Positions 52,404 through 61,719 are shown, counted from the first letter of the stretch. The stretch: 64,000 nucleotides of DNA from JAQUCI01 sp034932685 (GCA_034932685.1 JAYFOM010000015.1:1-64000); one strand, 5' to 3'. A program made the numbers and translations. Notes: generated by a model not told the origin, from the letters alone.

Positions 52404-54129
52404 TACTAGCATTCTCCTTAATCCTTTGTTCATAAGATTCAAGATTAAGTTTCTCAACCGCATTCATCGCGATAGTCAAAGCTTGAGTATAATCACCATT
52501 ACGATAGTTAAGTTCTGCCCTTGTAAGTTCAGAATCAAGATCAGCATAAGTTGAACGATATTTGTTGCCAAAAACAATCGTATTCTCTACCATTAATGCC
52601 ATTCCCACCAAGTTATTAACGTTATTAAATAACATGTAAATAAAATCAATTGCTTCAGCTAGTGTTGTCGTTAATAATGTTGGATTTAGTGGTATTTCCT
52701 CCAAAAGATTTTGTAATGTGAGAATATATTCATTAGCTTTAGAAACATCACCGTCATAACGCTCTGAAATAGCTGGTAAACGATGTTTCTTTATTTTTGT
52801 CTGAATCTCATTCATGATCAAATGTAGTTTCAATAATTGCTTCTTAGCTCTTTCTTCATCAGTTCTGATCAAGTCTAAACCTGATTTAAGCTCTTTTAAA
52901 GAAATATATACGGTGTTTATCTCTTGTTCGAATTCCTTTAAAGATATTAAGATAGTTGAAGCTGGAATCGTATGCTCATCACATAATTTAGCTAAACGCT
53001 CTGACATTTGATCTAGGTCTTCAATCTTAAGCTTCGCTTCATTTAGATTTTCTTCGATATTATCATAACCATAACGTTGCGATACTTTTAAGTATATTTG
53101 TTCAATCTGCTCAAGCATCTCTTTCGTGTTAGCAAGCATTAAGAAACTTTCATTCTTCAAAGCAACAAGCTCATCATAAGCCTTGTTCTCACGATCGATT
53201 TGAATCAATAACTGCTCTAAGCGTGTTTGATAGTTACTTAAATTCTCAGTGATATGTTCAAGCTCAGCCTGACGAAGTTGTGATATATCTTGTTTTAGTG
53301 TTTCAGTAATAACTTCGATGTTTTTAAGCACATCAAGATGATTCAAAAATATCCCTTTTTGTTTACAGATTGAATAATTCTCAGATACGTTATCAATTAG
53401 CTTGGGAATAGTTCCACGAGCACTTACTAATAATGTTGGTAGCTCATCAATTATCTGCCGCATATTAACTAATGAAATCGCTATTTCATCAACAATCGCT
53501 TTGGCTTTATTAAAATCGCTAGCATACATCAATTCCTCAAAATCAGTAAACTGATTTTCAATTTTCACCAACATACCATTAATAGCATCGTTACTAAAAG
53601 CAAACGCGTTAACGTTTTGATTTATCACATTCTTTATTTCTCTAAAATCTTCCTTATACTTGTTTATTTCATCTCTTTGTTGTGTCTCTTGTAGTAAGAT
53701 ATTATCAAGATCACGATCAAGTTTATTAACTTCATTTGTATTGCGATCAAGCATGCCATCAAGATCAATCACATTCAATTTAGCTGCTTTTAAGTTGCCA
53801 GAAACAATGTTATCTTCCATTTCAGCTAACATCTCAGTAATTTGTTTAAGACTCACATGAACACTATCAAAGGTATCCTTATAAGTATTAACTTGGCTTT
53901 GTAAACTAGCATCAACTCGCGCTAGTGCTACCGCTTTATTTAATTTAAATGATAAAGGAATGCTTTTTATTGAATTATATCTGATTTCAAATTCATTTAA
54001 GGCTTTTTGACAATTTTTGATCTTAGTTTTTCGAATGATCAAACTAATTATTGTCAAAATGAAAATGCCAGCTAAAGCGATCATGACTTCAATTTGCGTC
54101 ATAAATGCCAGAATTTGTTCCCAATCCAT
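52393..54129 (-). CDS. ezrA: Septation ring formation regulator EzrA
   Basis: A 578-aa protein with one N-terminal membrane segment (about 13-30) and long spectrin-like coiled coils over the rest. It negatively regulates FtsZ ring assembly. Characteristic blocks are KAKAIVDEIAISLVNMRQII-type repeats and the C-terminal YRNGDYTQALTIAMNAVEKL. GAGGTGA precedes the ATG and an extended -10 TGATACAAT lies upstream. The length is typical (about 565 aa). Confidence 0.92.
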   Translation of the reverse strand: MDWEQILAFMTQIEVMIALAGIFILTIISLIIRKTKIKNCQKALNEFEIRYNSIKSIPLSFKLNKAVALARVDASLQSQVNTYKDTFDSVHVSLKQITEMLAEMEDNIVSGNLKAAKLNVIDLDGMLDRNTNEVNKLDRDLDNILLQETQQRDEINKYKEDFREIKNVINQNVNAFAFSNDAINGMLVKIENQFTDFEELMYASDFNKAKAIVDEIAISLVNMRQIIDELPTLLVSARGTIPKLIDNVSENYSICKQKGIFLNHLDVLKNIEVITETLKQDISQLRQAELEHITENLSNYQTRLEQLLIQIDRENKAYDELVALKNESFLMLANTKEMLEQIEQIYLKVSQRYGYDNIEENLNEAKLKIEDLDQMSERLAKLCDEHTIPASTILISLKEFEQEINTVYISLKELKSGLDLIRTDEERAKKQLLKLHLIMNEIQTKIKKHRLPAISERYDGDVSKANEYILTLQNLLEEIPLNPTLLTTTLAEAIDFIYMLFNNVNNLVGMALMVENTIVFGNKYRSTYADLDSELTRAELNYRNGDYTQALTIAMNAVEKLNLESYEQRIKENASSAS

Positions 54130-54215
54130 AAAGTCACCTCATTTAACTCATTGTATCATAATTAATATCATATTTATCATTAAACATTAATCCTATGAGT
54201 CACACTATCATAAGT

Positions 54216-54244
54216 TTGACTTTATCATGATGGTTTGCTATACT
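54216..54244 (+). promoter_or_regulatory. Promoter of rpsD
   Basis: TTGACT (54216-54221), 17 bases, TATACT (54239-54244), with GC just before the -10. It leads into a 170-base structured leader before rpsD. Confidence 0.8.
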
Positions 54245-54249
54245 ACCTA

Positions 54250-54412
54250 GGCATGAATGATAGCAGCATACAAAGTCTCCTATCAATGCGTCAATTACAT
54301 GATATTCATGGAGTAAAGTAACCCTGCTGCAAAGGGCGAAATCGACTAATTGACACACTAGGATGATGATTTGTGCCTGTTGTTGTTTTATCGCCATAAA
54401 ACACAAAGGGAG
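54250..54412 (+). promoter_or_regulatory. Probable S4 leader of rpsD
   Basis: A long untranslated leader with several self-complementary parts: GTCAATTA pairing with TAATTGAC, and CATGAATGATAG with GATATTCATG nearby. It contains CCCTGCTGCAAAGGGCG. Firmicute rpsD genes carry an S4-binding leader at this place. An in-frame extension of rpsD into this region exists but reads as non-ribosomal sequence (MMICACCC) and is rejected. Assignment is by position and pairing. Confidence 0.72.
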
Positions 54413-54419
54413 GATTTAC

Positions 54420-55022
54420 ATGGCAAGAATTAAAGGACCAACCCATAAGGTTGCCCGTCGTCTTAGTTTCTCAATCTTAGAAACTGGACAAGAATTAAAG
54501 AAAAGACAGTACGCTCCTGGTCAACACGGACCAACCAGAAGAATGAAGTTATCAAACTATGGTTTGCAACTTCGAGAAAAACAAAAGATTAGATATTTAT
54601 ATCAAGTAAATGAAAGACAATTCTACAACACCTTCTTAAAAGCAAGCAAGATGAACGGTGTTACCGGTCATAACTTCTTGTTTATGTTAGAAAGCCGTTT
54701 AGATAACCTTGTATATCGTTTAGGCTTTGCGAACACCCGTCGTGGTGCTCGTCAGTTGGTAAATCATGGTCATATATTGGTAGATGGCAAGAAGGTAGAT
54801 ATTCCTTCATTCATAGTTAAGCCAAGTTCGGTTATTGAATTAAAAGAAGCTTCAAAGAAATTAAGTCTAGTCGCTGATGCTCTTGAAAAAACATTAAATA
54901 CTGTAGCTTACGTAAGCCTTGACAAAGACAATCGCAAAGGTACTTATGTTCGCTTACCAGAAAGAAATGAATTAAACCCAGATATCAATGAAGCATTAGT
55001 TGTTGAATTCTATAACAAGTAA
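54420..55022 (+). CDS. rpsD: 30S ribosomal protein S4
   Basis: A 200-aa primary 16S rRNA binding protein: MARIKGPTHKVARRLSFS, the RQYAPGQHG-like YAPGQHGPTRR, ESRLDNLVYRLGFA and the S4 RNA-binding domain ARQLVNHGHILVDGKKVDIP. GGGAGGATTTAC precedes the ATG. It is monocistronic on the plus strand between ezrA and the flippase gene. Confidence 0.97.
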   Translation: MARIKGPTHKVARRLSFSILETGQELKKRQYAPGQHGPTRRMKLSNYGLQLREKQKIRYLYQVNERQFYNTFLKASKMNGVTGHNFLFMLESRLDNLVYRLGFANTRRGARQLVNHGHILVDGKKVDIPSFIVKPSSVIELKEASKKLSLVADALEKTLNTVAYVSLDKDNRKGTYVRLPERNELNPDINEALVVEFYNK

Positions 55023-55025
55023 AAT

Positions 55026-55051
55026 AAAAAAACCACTTCGGTGGTTTTTTT
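55026..55051. terminator. UUCG-loop terminator shared by rpsD and the flippase gene
   Basis: AAAACCAC-TTCG-GTGGTTTT flanked by A- and T-runs. The stable UUCG tetraloop and both poly-A/poly-T sides make it a good bidirectional terminator; it includes part of the convergent gene's stop. Confidence 0.9.
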
Positions 55052-56696
55052 AGTCTGAAGTTTTCAGAATTCTTCGTTTTAGATAACTTAGGATATTTTC
55101 ATTTTTGATTTGAAATATCGTCTCCGGAAGTTTTAAATATGAGGTAACAAGTAGATAAACTACAATACCAACAACACCATAAATAGCAAGCTCTAAAGTG
55201 GCAAGCAAGCGCGGCTGATCAATAACATTCAGACCCAACAATCGCAATAGATAAAAACTACCATACATAGCTAATAAACCAATTATCATAAACATTATTT
55301 TAAACAATGTTGGTTTGAAATTAATTTTATACTGGCGATTAATCATGTATAAATCCAATAAAATAATCACAATGCTACATAATGCGCTACTTGTTATAGC
55401 ACCAGAATAACCAAAAAGATAAATCAGTGGAAAAAAAGCCACAAACTTAACGATAAAGCCGATCCCCATGATAATGATATTACTCTTTCTAAGCCTGATA
55501 GCCATCATAAGACCATTTACAACTGGCGATATCGTTCCTAAAAGTGCAGTAAGAGAAGCCCATTTTAATACTTCGCCACCTAGTAAATAACTAGTTTGAC
55601 TTCCATACATTACATAATAAATCTCAGTTCCAATCGCAAACAAGAAGAAACATAAAGGCAATGCCAAATACAAGACACTATCAAGTGCATCCAAAACATA
55701 CCTTCTTAACATCTTGAAATCACCTTTTTCATAACAAGTTGTTACATAAGGCACGATCGCTACCCCAAAACCAGTAGCTAAAAACTGGGGAATAGATGTA
55801 AGTTTACCCGTAGTTAACATAACCATTGAATATAGTAACCGCGTGTTTTCAGCATTCTGCCCCGCTAAATCCATAGCACTAGCAAAGAATGTCGTATTAA
55901 CGATATTAAGGCTATTACCTAAAAATGTTACTAACAAATATGGAATAGCGAAATTGAAAAGTTCACGACCTAAAAGTCTACGCTCAGCAGTATCACTTTC
56001 TTGTTGATTAGCCAATAATTGTAGTTTATTAAGCTGTTTACGTCGAAATAAAAGAATATGAGCAATTGATATTGCAGAAGCAATAAACGCTCCACCAACA
56101 GCCCCATATACCGCCCAGATACCATCCTGTTTAAAAATCGCAACAGCAATAAATCCAAATGTTAAAAGAAACGCAATTCGCGAAAACTGTTCTAATACTT
56201 GCGATAAAGCATACGTCTTCATATCCTTTAAGCCTTGAAAAACACCTCGATAACTACTTAGTAAAGGCACAGTAAAAAAGGCCAACGCAATGACCATTAT
56301 AACATTCTTAGTTTTTTCTAAATCAGCCAAAGTAATTTGATCAGGAGTGATATAAGTAGCAATCGGTGTTGCAAAAAGCCAAACAACACCAAAAGCGATA
56401 ACACCAAAACCAATCATCGTATAGTTAGCTAGTTTCTTAATATAAACAATAGCTTTATAATCCTCTTTTAAATAATACTTTGCGACCATCGTCGCAATCG
56501 CAAACGGTAATCCCGCTAAAGAAATATTTAAAAGAATTTGATAAATACCATAAGCATATGAGTAAAAATCAAGATTAGCCTCCGAAGCCAAAGCAGTAAA
56601 AGGGACCATGTAAAAAATCCCTAGTAATTTTGTGACAAAAATCCCAGCGGAACTAGTCAAAGCACCTAATATAAGTGTTTGTTTTTTTTGTGACAT
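55050..56696 (-). CDS. MOP-superfamily flippase (MurJ/YtgP-like)
   Basis: A 548-aa protein with about 14 membrane segments. N-terminal LILGALTSSAGIFVTKLLG and GLPFAIATMVAKY, GVFQGLKDMKTYALSQVLEQ and PQFLATGFGVAIVPY match the YtgP/SpoVB branch, which in Bacillus includes the lipid II flippase MurJ (YtgP). With murC in the window and a walled cell inferred, lipid II flipping is likely, though polysaccharide export cannot be excluded. The lipoprotein gene ends four bases upstream. Confidence 0.87.
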   Translation of the reverse strand: MSQKKQTLILGALTSSAGIFVTKLLGIFYMVPFTALASEANLDFYSYAYGIYQILLNISLAGLPFAIATMVAKYYLKEDYKAIVYIKKLANYTMIGFGVIAFGVVWLFATPIATYITPDQITLADLEKTKNVIMVIALAFFTVPLLSSYRGVFQGLKDMKTYALSQVLEQFSRIAFLLTFGFIAVAIFKQDGIWAVYGAVGGAFIASAISIAHILLFRRKQLNKLQLLANQQESDTAERRLLGRELFNFAIPYLLVTFLGNSLNIVNTTFFASAMDLAGQNAENTRLLYSMVMLTTGKLTSIPQFLATGFGVAIVPYVTTCYEKGDFKMLRRYVLDALDSVLYLALPLCFFLFAIGTEIYYVMYGSQTSYLLGGEVLKWASLTALLGTISPVVNGLMMAIRLRKSNIIIMGIGFIVKFVAFFPLIYLFGYSGAITSSALCSIVIILLDLYMINRQYKINFKPTLFKIMFMIIGLLAMYGSFYLLRLLGLNVIDQPRLLATLELAIYGVVGIVVYLLVTSYLKLPETIFQIKNENILSYLKRRILKTSD

Positions 56697-56700
56697 ATGT

Positions 56701-57288
56701 TTACTCTTCCGTTACTTCATCAGTTACATCATCGATCACTTCATCAACTACTTCATCTTCAACATCATTAGTTAATGGCGTTTGACTCATATAATCGATT
56801 GTTATGTTAAAATACTCCTTTGTTTCTTCAACTTTCGAATAATCTTTCCATACAATTCTTATTTTCAGATTTACGATTGGCTTATCAGTTAGCCCACTAA
56901 TCACCAACCCCTTAACATAACCCAAATCCTTATTGATTTGATATGGCACCATATTGAATTCTTCATCATCAAAAATACCAATACTAGGCATCATTTTATC
57001 AGCTAAACTAAAATCAACATTATTCTCGACTGCCATTATTTTAATATCGTACATGGCAATTTTGGGATTATCAATAATGATATCATAACGATACTGCTGA
57101 TCACTGATCTTAGCCATGACAACCTGCAAATCATAATAATTAGCAACCGCATTGAAAGTGTCATTATCGGTGATTGTTTGATATATATATGCATAGTTCT
57201 CAAGTTTAATCTTATCTATAGAATCGCTCTTGCTTGCGCAACCACCTAAAAACACAACAAATATGATCATGATCAAAATCTTACGCAT
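56701..57288 (-). CDS. Predicted lipoprotein with an acidic repeat tail
   Basis: A 195-aa protein with a lipoprotein signal: MRKILIMIIFVVFLGGC, lipobox LGGC at residues 14-17, Cys17 as lipidation site. A beta-rich middle (about 25-165) has no recognised family. The last 20 residues repeat a D-E-V-x pattern (DEVVDEVIDDVTDEV). GAGGTG precedes the ATG. It is upstream of and probably cotranscribed with the flippase gene. Function unknown. Confidence 0.8.
   Translation of the reverse strand: MRKILIMIIFVVFLGGCASKSDSIDKIKLENYAYIYQTITDNDTFNAVANYYDLQVVMAKISDQQYRYDIIIDNPKIAMYDIKIMAVENNVDFSLADKMMPSIGIFDDEEFNMVPYQINKDLGYVKGLVISGLTDKPIVNLKIRIVWKDYSKVEETKEYFNITIDYMSQTPLTNDVEDEVVDEVIDDVTDEVTEE
56703..56762 (-). 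repeat. Short in-frame tandem repeat in the lipoprotein C-terminus
   Basis: On the plus strand CTTCATCA- and TTACATCA-like units recur about every 12 bases, giving the D-E-V-x four-residue repeat. The units are imperfect; unit number may vary between strains. Confidence 0.55.
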
Positions 57289-57406
57289 ATCAACACCTCT
57301 ATGGTATTATAGCATATTTATATTTTCATACACTCTAATTTCAGTTTTATCTAATGTTATAATAAAGGTTATGGTAGAATATAATGTATTAAAAAGGTAG
57401 TGTGCG

Positions 57407-58558
57407 ATGAGATACTTTATACCCCAAATTAGAACCGGGATCTTACTCTTTCCCTTTATTGCCTTATTCATCACGATTCCATACATGGTAAGTCAATATC
57501 GAAAATATGGTTCTATTGTTATGATCAGAACATTGATCATTTATTCTTTTGTCTTTTACTTACTGTGCTGTTATTTGTTGGTAATACTTCCTTTACCATC
57601 TTTTGAAACGGTTGAGCAGATGAAAGTCATAACCCCTCAACTCACTCCTTTTATGTTCGTTAATGATTTTATTATGAAATCAAAGTTTGTATGGCAAGAT
57701 CCAAGTACTTATATTGATGCTTTGCTTTCATCTTCTTTTACAACGGTGTTTTTTAATATTGTACTGTTTATGCCTTTTGGCATTTACCTTCGTTACTATT
57801 TTAAAAGATCGTGGTTTCAAGTTTTAACTCTTACATTTTTATTAACGCTATTCTTTGAATTAACACAATTAAGTGGATTGTATGGTATTTACCCAAAAGC
57901 TTACCGTATTTTCGACATTGACGACCTTATCACTAATACTTTTGGTGGAATGTTAGGATACTTGATCACACCGATGTTTAGTTTCTTCTTACCAAAGCGC
58001 GAGAGTATTGATCAAAAAGCATATCAAAAAGGTACGATCGTTAGTTACCCTCGCCGTATACTTGCTATTATCATTGATTGGAGTTGTATCTTTTTATTGA
58101 TCATCTTCAGCGATTTGCTATTTGATATACCAAGTATACTTTCATTACTTTCAATCAATGTTAGTTCGTACTTCATCCTTTATGCTTTAGCTGTTATACT
58201 AGTTTTTGTGATTATACCAACATTTGCTAATGGTTATACGTTGGGCAAATATATGGTTAGAATAAAAATCATCACGATTGAAGAAACTAAAACACCATTT
58301 TATTACTATCTTTATCGTTATGGTTTGCTTTACTTTGTAATTTTACCTGCTCCATTTACGATAATCGGTTTATTATCATTGATGAGTAAGCAACACTACT
58401 TGATAAATATTATCTTGATGTTTGTCATCATATTTATAGCACTGGTCTTCGTGCTTGCTGTGATTCATTTCTTTATGGCCATTCTCAGTAAAAATCGCTT
58501 ATTAAGTTATGAAATTATGAGCAAGACTAAAAATATCAGCACAATAAAAATCGAATAA
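57407..58558 (+). CDS. VanZ-RDD fusion membrane protein
   Basis: A 383-aa protein. Residues about 1-190 form a VanZ-like domain with four to five membrane passes, including FFNIVLFMPFGIYLR, TLFFELTQL and FDIDDLITNTFGGMLGY. Residues about 205-375 form an RDD domain: SYPRRILAIIIDW (Arg and Asp of the RDD signature) and ANGYTLGKYMVRIKI. VanZ proteins are linked to glycopeptide tolerance; RDD domains to ion or amphiphile transport. The fusion is known in Firmicutes; its role is not. Lone plus-strand gene; AAAGGTAG precedes the ATG. Confidence 0.88.
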   Translation: MRYFIPQIRTGILLFPFIALFITIPYMVSQYRKYGSIVMIRTLIIYSFVFYLLCCYLLVILPLPSFETVEQMKVITPQLTPFMFVNDFIMKSKFVWQDPSTYIDALLSSSFTTVFFNIVLFMPFGIYLRYYFKRSWFQVLTLTFLLTLFFELTQLSGLYGIYPKAYRIFDIDDLITNTFGGMLGYLITPMFSFFLPKRESIDQKAYQKGTIVSYPRRILAIIIDWSCIFLLIIFSDLLFDIPSILSLLSINVSSYFILYALAVILVFVIIPTFANGYTLGKYMVRIKIITIEETKTPFYYYLYRYGLLYFVILPAPFTIIGLLSLMSKQHYLINIILMFVIIFIALVFVLAVIHFFMAILSKNRLLSYEIMSKTKNISTIKIE

Positions 58559-58579
58559 AAACAAGCTTGCGCTTGTTTT
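58558..58579. terminator. Bidirectional terminator between vanZ-RDD gene and tyrS
   Basis: AAAACAAGC-TTGC-GCTTGTTTT, a 9-bp stem with four-base loop. On the plus strand TTTTAG follows; on the minus strand TTTTTATT follows. It overlaps both stop regions. Confidence 0.82.
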
Positions 58580-59828
58580 AGATAAAACTTATAACATAAT
58601 AGTATTTCTTACCTTTTTTTATTACTGTCAGTTCTTGATCAATTGCGTCTTCTTTTTTTATGATCATACTTGGATCATTAACTTTAATGCCATTAACGGT
58701 GATTGAGTTGTTATTTATTAGTTCACGAGCCGCTCTTTTACTTTCGGCAATCTTTGCTAGAATAAGTATTTCAGTAAGATCATGACCACTTTCAACTTCC
58801 GTTTTTGGTGCATCATACAATCCATCTTTGAGCTCTGAAGCACTTAATTGTGAAATATCACCACCAAACAAAGTATCAGTGATCTTTAAGGCTGTTTTTA
58901 ATCCTTCTTCTTCATGAACTAACAATGTTAATTCTTCAGCTAACGCTTTTTGAGCAATTCGCAAATGAGGATTAGCGTTTTGTTGCTGTGCTAGTTCATT
59001 GATCACTTCAGGTGTCTTAAATGATAAGCGTTTTAAATAGTCTATAACATCACTATCAGGAGTATTTAACCAGAATTGATAAAACTCATAACTGTTTGTT
59101 TTTTGTGGATCTAACCAAACACTCTTTCCACCTTCACTTTTACCAAATTTGCTACCATCATTACGGGTTATCAATGGACTGGTAACACCATAAACTTTGG
59201 CTTCGGGTTTAACTTTTCTGATCAATTCACATCCAGAAGTTAGATTACCCCATTGATCACTTCCACCAATTTGTAGCTCACAATTGTAGTTTTCATATAA
59301 ATGCAAGAAATCGGCAGCTTGTAATATCGTGTAAGTGAACTCGGTAAATGAAATTCCAGTTTCAAGTCTTGATGATACAATATCTTTATTTATCATATAG
59401 TTGATATTAAAGTACTTACCATAATCTCTTAAAAACTCCAAGATTCCAATCTTTGAAAGCCAATCATGATTATTCACCATGATTGCTTTATTGCTGGCTT
59501 TGAAATCTAAAAGTTTAGCAAGTTGTACTTTAATTGCTTCAGCATTGTTAGCTATTGTTTCTAAAGACTGTAAAGCTCTTTCAGTTGTAGGCCTAGGATC
59601 ACCAACCATAGCTGTCGCTCCACCACATAAAGCAATCGGTTGATGACCATTAAGTTGATATCTTCTAAGCAACAATAATTGCTGCAAATGACCAACATGT
59701 AAAGAATCACCTGTTGGATCAAAACCACAATAGCAAGTTATTGGTTTATTCAATCTTGCATTAAGTCCTTCATCATCTGTAACATCTTTCACAAGGCCAC
59801 GCCATTTTAATTCTTCATAAAAGTTCAT
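58578..59828 (-). CDS. tyrS: Tyrosyl-tRNA synthetase
   Basis: A 416-aa class I synthetase. HIGH-type motif HVGHLQQ, the tyrosine-binding QIGGSDQWGN, KMSKS-type SKFGKSEGG, and a C-terminal S4 RNA-binding domain (AARELINNNSITVNG). GGAGC precedes the ATG. A T-box leader with a UAC specifier controls it. Its Bacillus neighbours rpsD and ccpA are nearby. Confidence 0.97.
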   Translation of the reverse strand: MNFYEELKWRGLVKDVTDDEGLNARLNKPITCYCGFDPTGDSLHVGHLQQLLLLRRYQLNGHQPIALCGGATAMVGDPRPTTERALQSLETIANNAEAIKVQLAKLLDFKASNKAIMVNNHDWLSKIGILEFLRDYGKYFNINYMINKDIVSSRLETGISFTEFTYTILQAADFLHLYENYNCELQIGGSDQWGNLTSGCELIRKVKPEAKVYGVTSPLITRNDGSKFGKSEGGKSVWLDPQKTNSYEFYQFWLNTPDSDVIDYLKRLSFKTPEVINELAQQQNANPHLRIAQKALAEELTLLVHEEEGLKTALKITDTLFGGDISQLSASELKDGLYDAPKTEVESGHDLTEILILAKIAESKRAARELINNNSITVNGIKVNDPSMIIKKEDAIDQELTVIKKGKKYYYVISFI

Positions 59829-59849
59829 ATTAGCTCCTTTGGTAAATAA

Positions 59850-60050
59850 AAAAGCGTCGATAAGGACGCTTAACGTGTTACCACCTTAATTTCATATCAA
59901 AGATATGCTCAAATCCGTTAACGCCGGTTACGGTCATATTTTTTTTATGACTGCTCCAAGTTGTATTCATCTTTCTATGACCAATCGTTTGCACCAACCA
60001 CGACTTCTCTTAGGTATATTAAGATTACTATTTCTTTTCATCGCTTCATT
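59850..60050 (-). promoter_or_regulatory. T-box leader of tyrS (tRNA-Tyr responsive)
   Basis: T-box AAGGTGGTAACACG on the minus strand (59888-59875), then the terminator AAGCGTC-N6-GACGCTT plus six T (59872-59847). The specifier is TAC (59965-59963) within GAATACAAC, a tyrosine codon. A GGTTGGTGCAAACG apical loop and GAAGTCG region support Stem I. Promoter: TTGACA (60080-60075), 18 bases, TATAAT (60056-60051). Confidence 0.93.
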
Positions 60051-60084
60051 ATTATAATTAAATCTACTAAGTTTTGTCAAATCA

Positions 60085-61071
60085 CTACTTTGTTGTTTGT
60101 CTTGGGGTAAAAACATAACTCAACTCAATTGGTTTCTCTTCATTGTCGTTATGTAACATTTTAGTGATCACCCTCATCGCAACTGCTCCAAGATCATAGC
60201 TGGGAATAAAGAAACTAGATAACTGTGGTCTAACCATCGAATTATACTTAGTATCAATCAAGCAAATGACTTCCATTTTACCTGGAATATCAATACCTAT
60301 TTCCTTAGCAGCATTAATACATGCCATCGCTTGAGAATCACGATTAGTTAATACCAAACTATGGGTATGATCTTTTAGATAATCACTTAGGAATTCATAA
60401 GAACTACGATACTGTGGTGGTATTTCAAGTAGACCATTAAACTGTTTACCGTGCTTTTCAAACGCCTTACTAGCACCAGCCACCATCTTTTGAATAGAAT
60501 TACGATTTTTTCTATCTTCAATGATTACAATATCATCAATCCCCTTAAACAAATAGCTATCAACAACTTCATTGATTGCTTCTTCAATATTTACATAAAC
60601 CGAACTTATCTTTTCTTTAGCTGCTTTGTTACCAATTATTACAATTGGTATCTCATATTTGGTCAGTGTTGACAGTTCATTTTCTTGTAATTTATCACTG
60701 TAAATCACAACGCCATCAACTCGTGATTTGATGATATTTTCAACTACTTCATTAATTTCAGAGATACCCTCAGTAACTGTATGTAGCATGATATTGTACT
60801 TATATATCTTGGCAACATCAAGTAAACCATTGATAATTTGTCCGGTGTAGGTAAAACTTGCTTCAGGAATTACTAAACCAATGATTGTTGTTTTCTTAAG
60901 TGCTAAACCTTGAGCAATAGCGTTTGGTTTATATCCTAGTTTTTCAATAGCAGCTTGAACCCGATCTCTTGTGTCAGCGCGAACAATCTCAACACCGTTA
61001 ATCACTCGACTAACCGTTGCCAAAGATACATTAGCTTCATTAGCTACATCGTAAATTGTTACTCTTTTCAT
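60085..61071 (-). CDS. ccpA: Catabolite control protein A (LacI family)
   Basis: A 328-aa LacI-family repressor. The HTH is TIYDVANEANVSLATVSRVI, the hinge YKPNAIAQGLALKKT, and the periplasmic-binding-like core ends with VRPQLSSFFIPSYDLGAVAMR. These blocks track Bacillus CcpA closely, and the gene sits between the YtxH-position gene and tyrS as in Bacillus. CcpA with HPr-Ser-P binds cre sites to repress sugar catabolism. GGAGG precedes the ATG. I saw no convincing cre site in the window. Confidence 0.9.
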   Translation of the reverse strand: MKRVTIYDVANEANVSLATVSRVINGVEIVRADTRDRVQAAIEKLGYKPNAIAQGLALKKTTIIGLVIPEASFTYTGQIINGLLDVAKIYKYNIMLHTVTEGISEINEVVENIIKSRVDGVVIYSDKLQENELSTLTKYEIPIVIIGNKAAKEKISSVYVNIEEAINEVVDSYLFKGIDDIVIIEDRKNRNSIQKMVAGASKAFEKHGKQFNGLLEIPPQYRSSYEFLSDYLKDHTHSLVLTNRDSQAMACINAAKEIGIDIPGKMEVICLIDTKYNSMVRPQLSSFFIPSYDLGAVAMRVITKMLHNDNEEKPIELSYVFTPRQTTK

Positions 61072-61083
61072 TAGTACCTCCGC

Positions 61084-61719
61084 TTATTTCTCTGTACTAT
61101 CGGTAGTCTCTTCAGTTTCAACCGTCACTTCTTCAGGACTTAGCCAATCCTCCAACTTATCATATGCTTTACCTGCAACATCAAGTGTTGCGGCCTTAGC
61201 TTTAACGATACCTTCTTTTACTTTTGGATTTTCAGTAATATCATCAAATACATTTTTGATAACTGATGCCGATTTCTTGGCAATATTGATCGTAACACCT
61301 TTAACGATATTCAATGTTTCCATCAGTTCTTCATTTTCTTTGATTGAACCTACTACTTTACTACCAGCATTTACAGCTTGTTCTTTTGTCTTTTCCCAAC
61401 CTTCTTTGATCTCTGGGTTGTTTTTAAGTTCAACGATCTTATTTTTACCTTCCGTTATCAAATTATTGGTCAACTTTTTGATTGCTTCACTAAATTCAAT
61501 GAATTTCTCACTTTCAGTGATTTCTTCATACTTTAAAGCAACTTGATCGATCAAGGTCTTTATCGCTTCTATGGTATCATCGGCTATTTTTTCAGCTGAC
61601 AATCTAGTCTTTTCATCACTATCCTTAACATCTTCTTTGGCAACCAAAGCGAATTCCTCAGCTTTTTCGTTTAACTCACTGACTACATCTTCTAAGGGTT
61701 TTTTTTCATTATTGGACAT
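61084..61719 (-). CDS. Helical repeat protein in the YtxH position
   Basis: A 211-aa, charged, wholly helical protein with no membrane segment. It has about four degenerate repeats of some 30 residues from residue 70 to 195; two begin NPEIKEG (101) and NPKVKEG (164). The tail is Glu/Thr-rich. Bacillus has ytxH in this place, but YtxH has a membrane segment, so homology is unsure. AGGAGG precedes the ATG; it overlaps the DUF948 gene by 11 bases, so a joint role is likely. Confidence 0.75.
   Translation of the reverse strand: MSNNEKKPLEDVVSELNEKAEEFALVAKEDVKDSDEKTRLSAEKIADDTIEAIKTLIDQVALKYEEITESEKFIEFSEAIKKLTNNLITEGKNKIVELKNNPEIKEGWEKTKEQAVNAGSKVVGSIKENEELMETLNIVKGVTINIAKKSASVIKNVFDDITENPKVKEGIVKAKAATLDVAGKAYDKLEDWLSPEEVTVETEETTDSTEK

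Noticed and set aside
54363..54419. Upstream in-frame extension of rpsD beginning MMICACCC
   Set aside because: The ribosome binding site lies directly before MARIKGP, and the extension falls in the structured leader.
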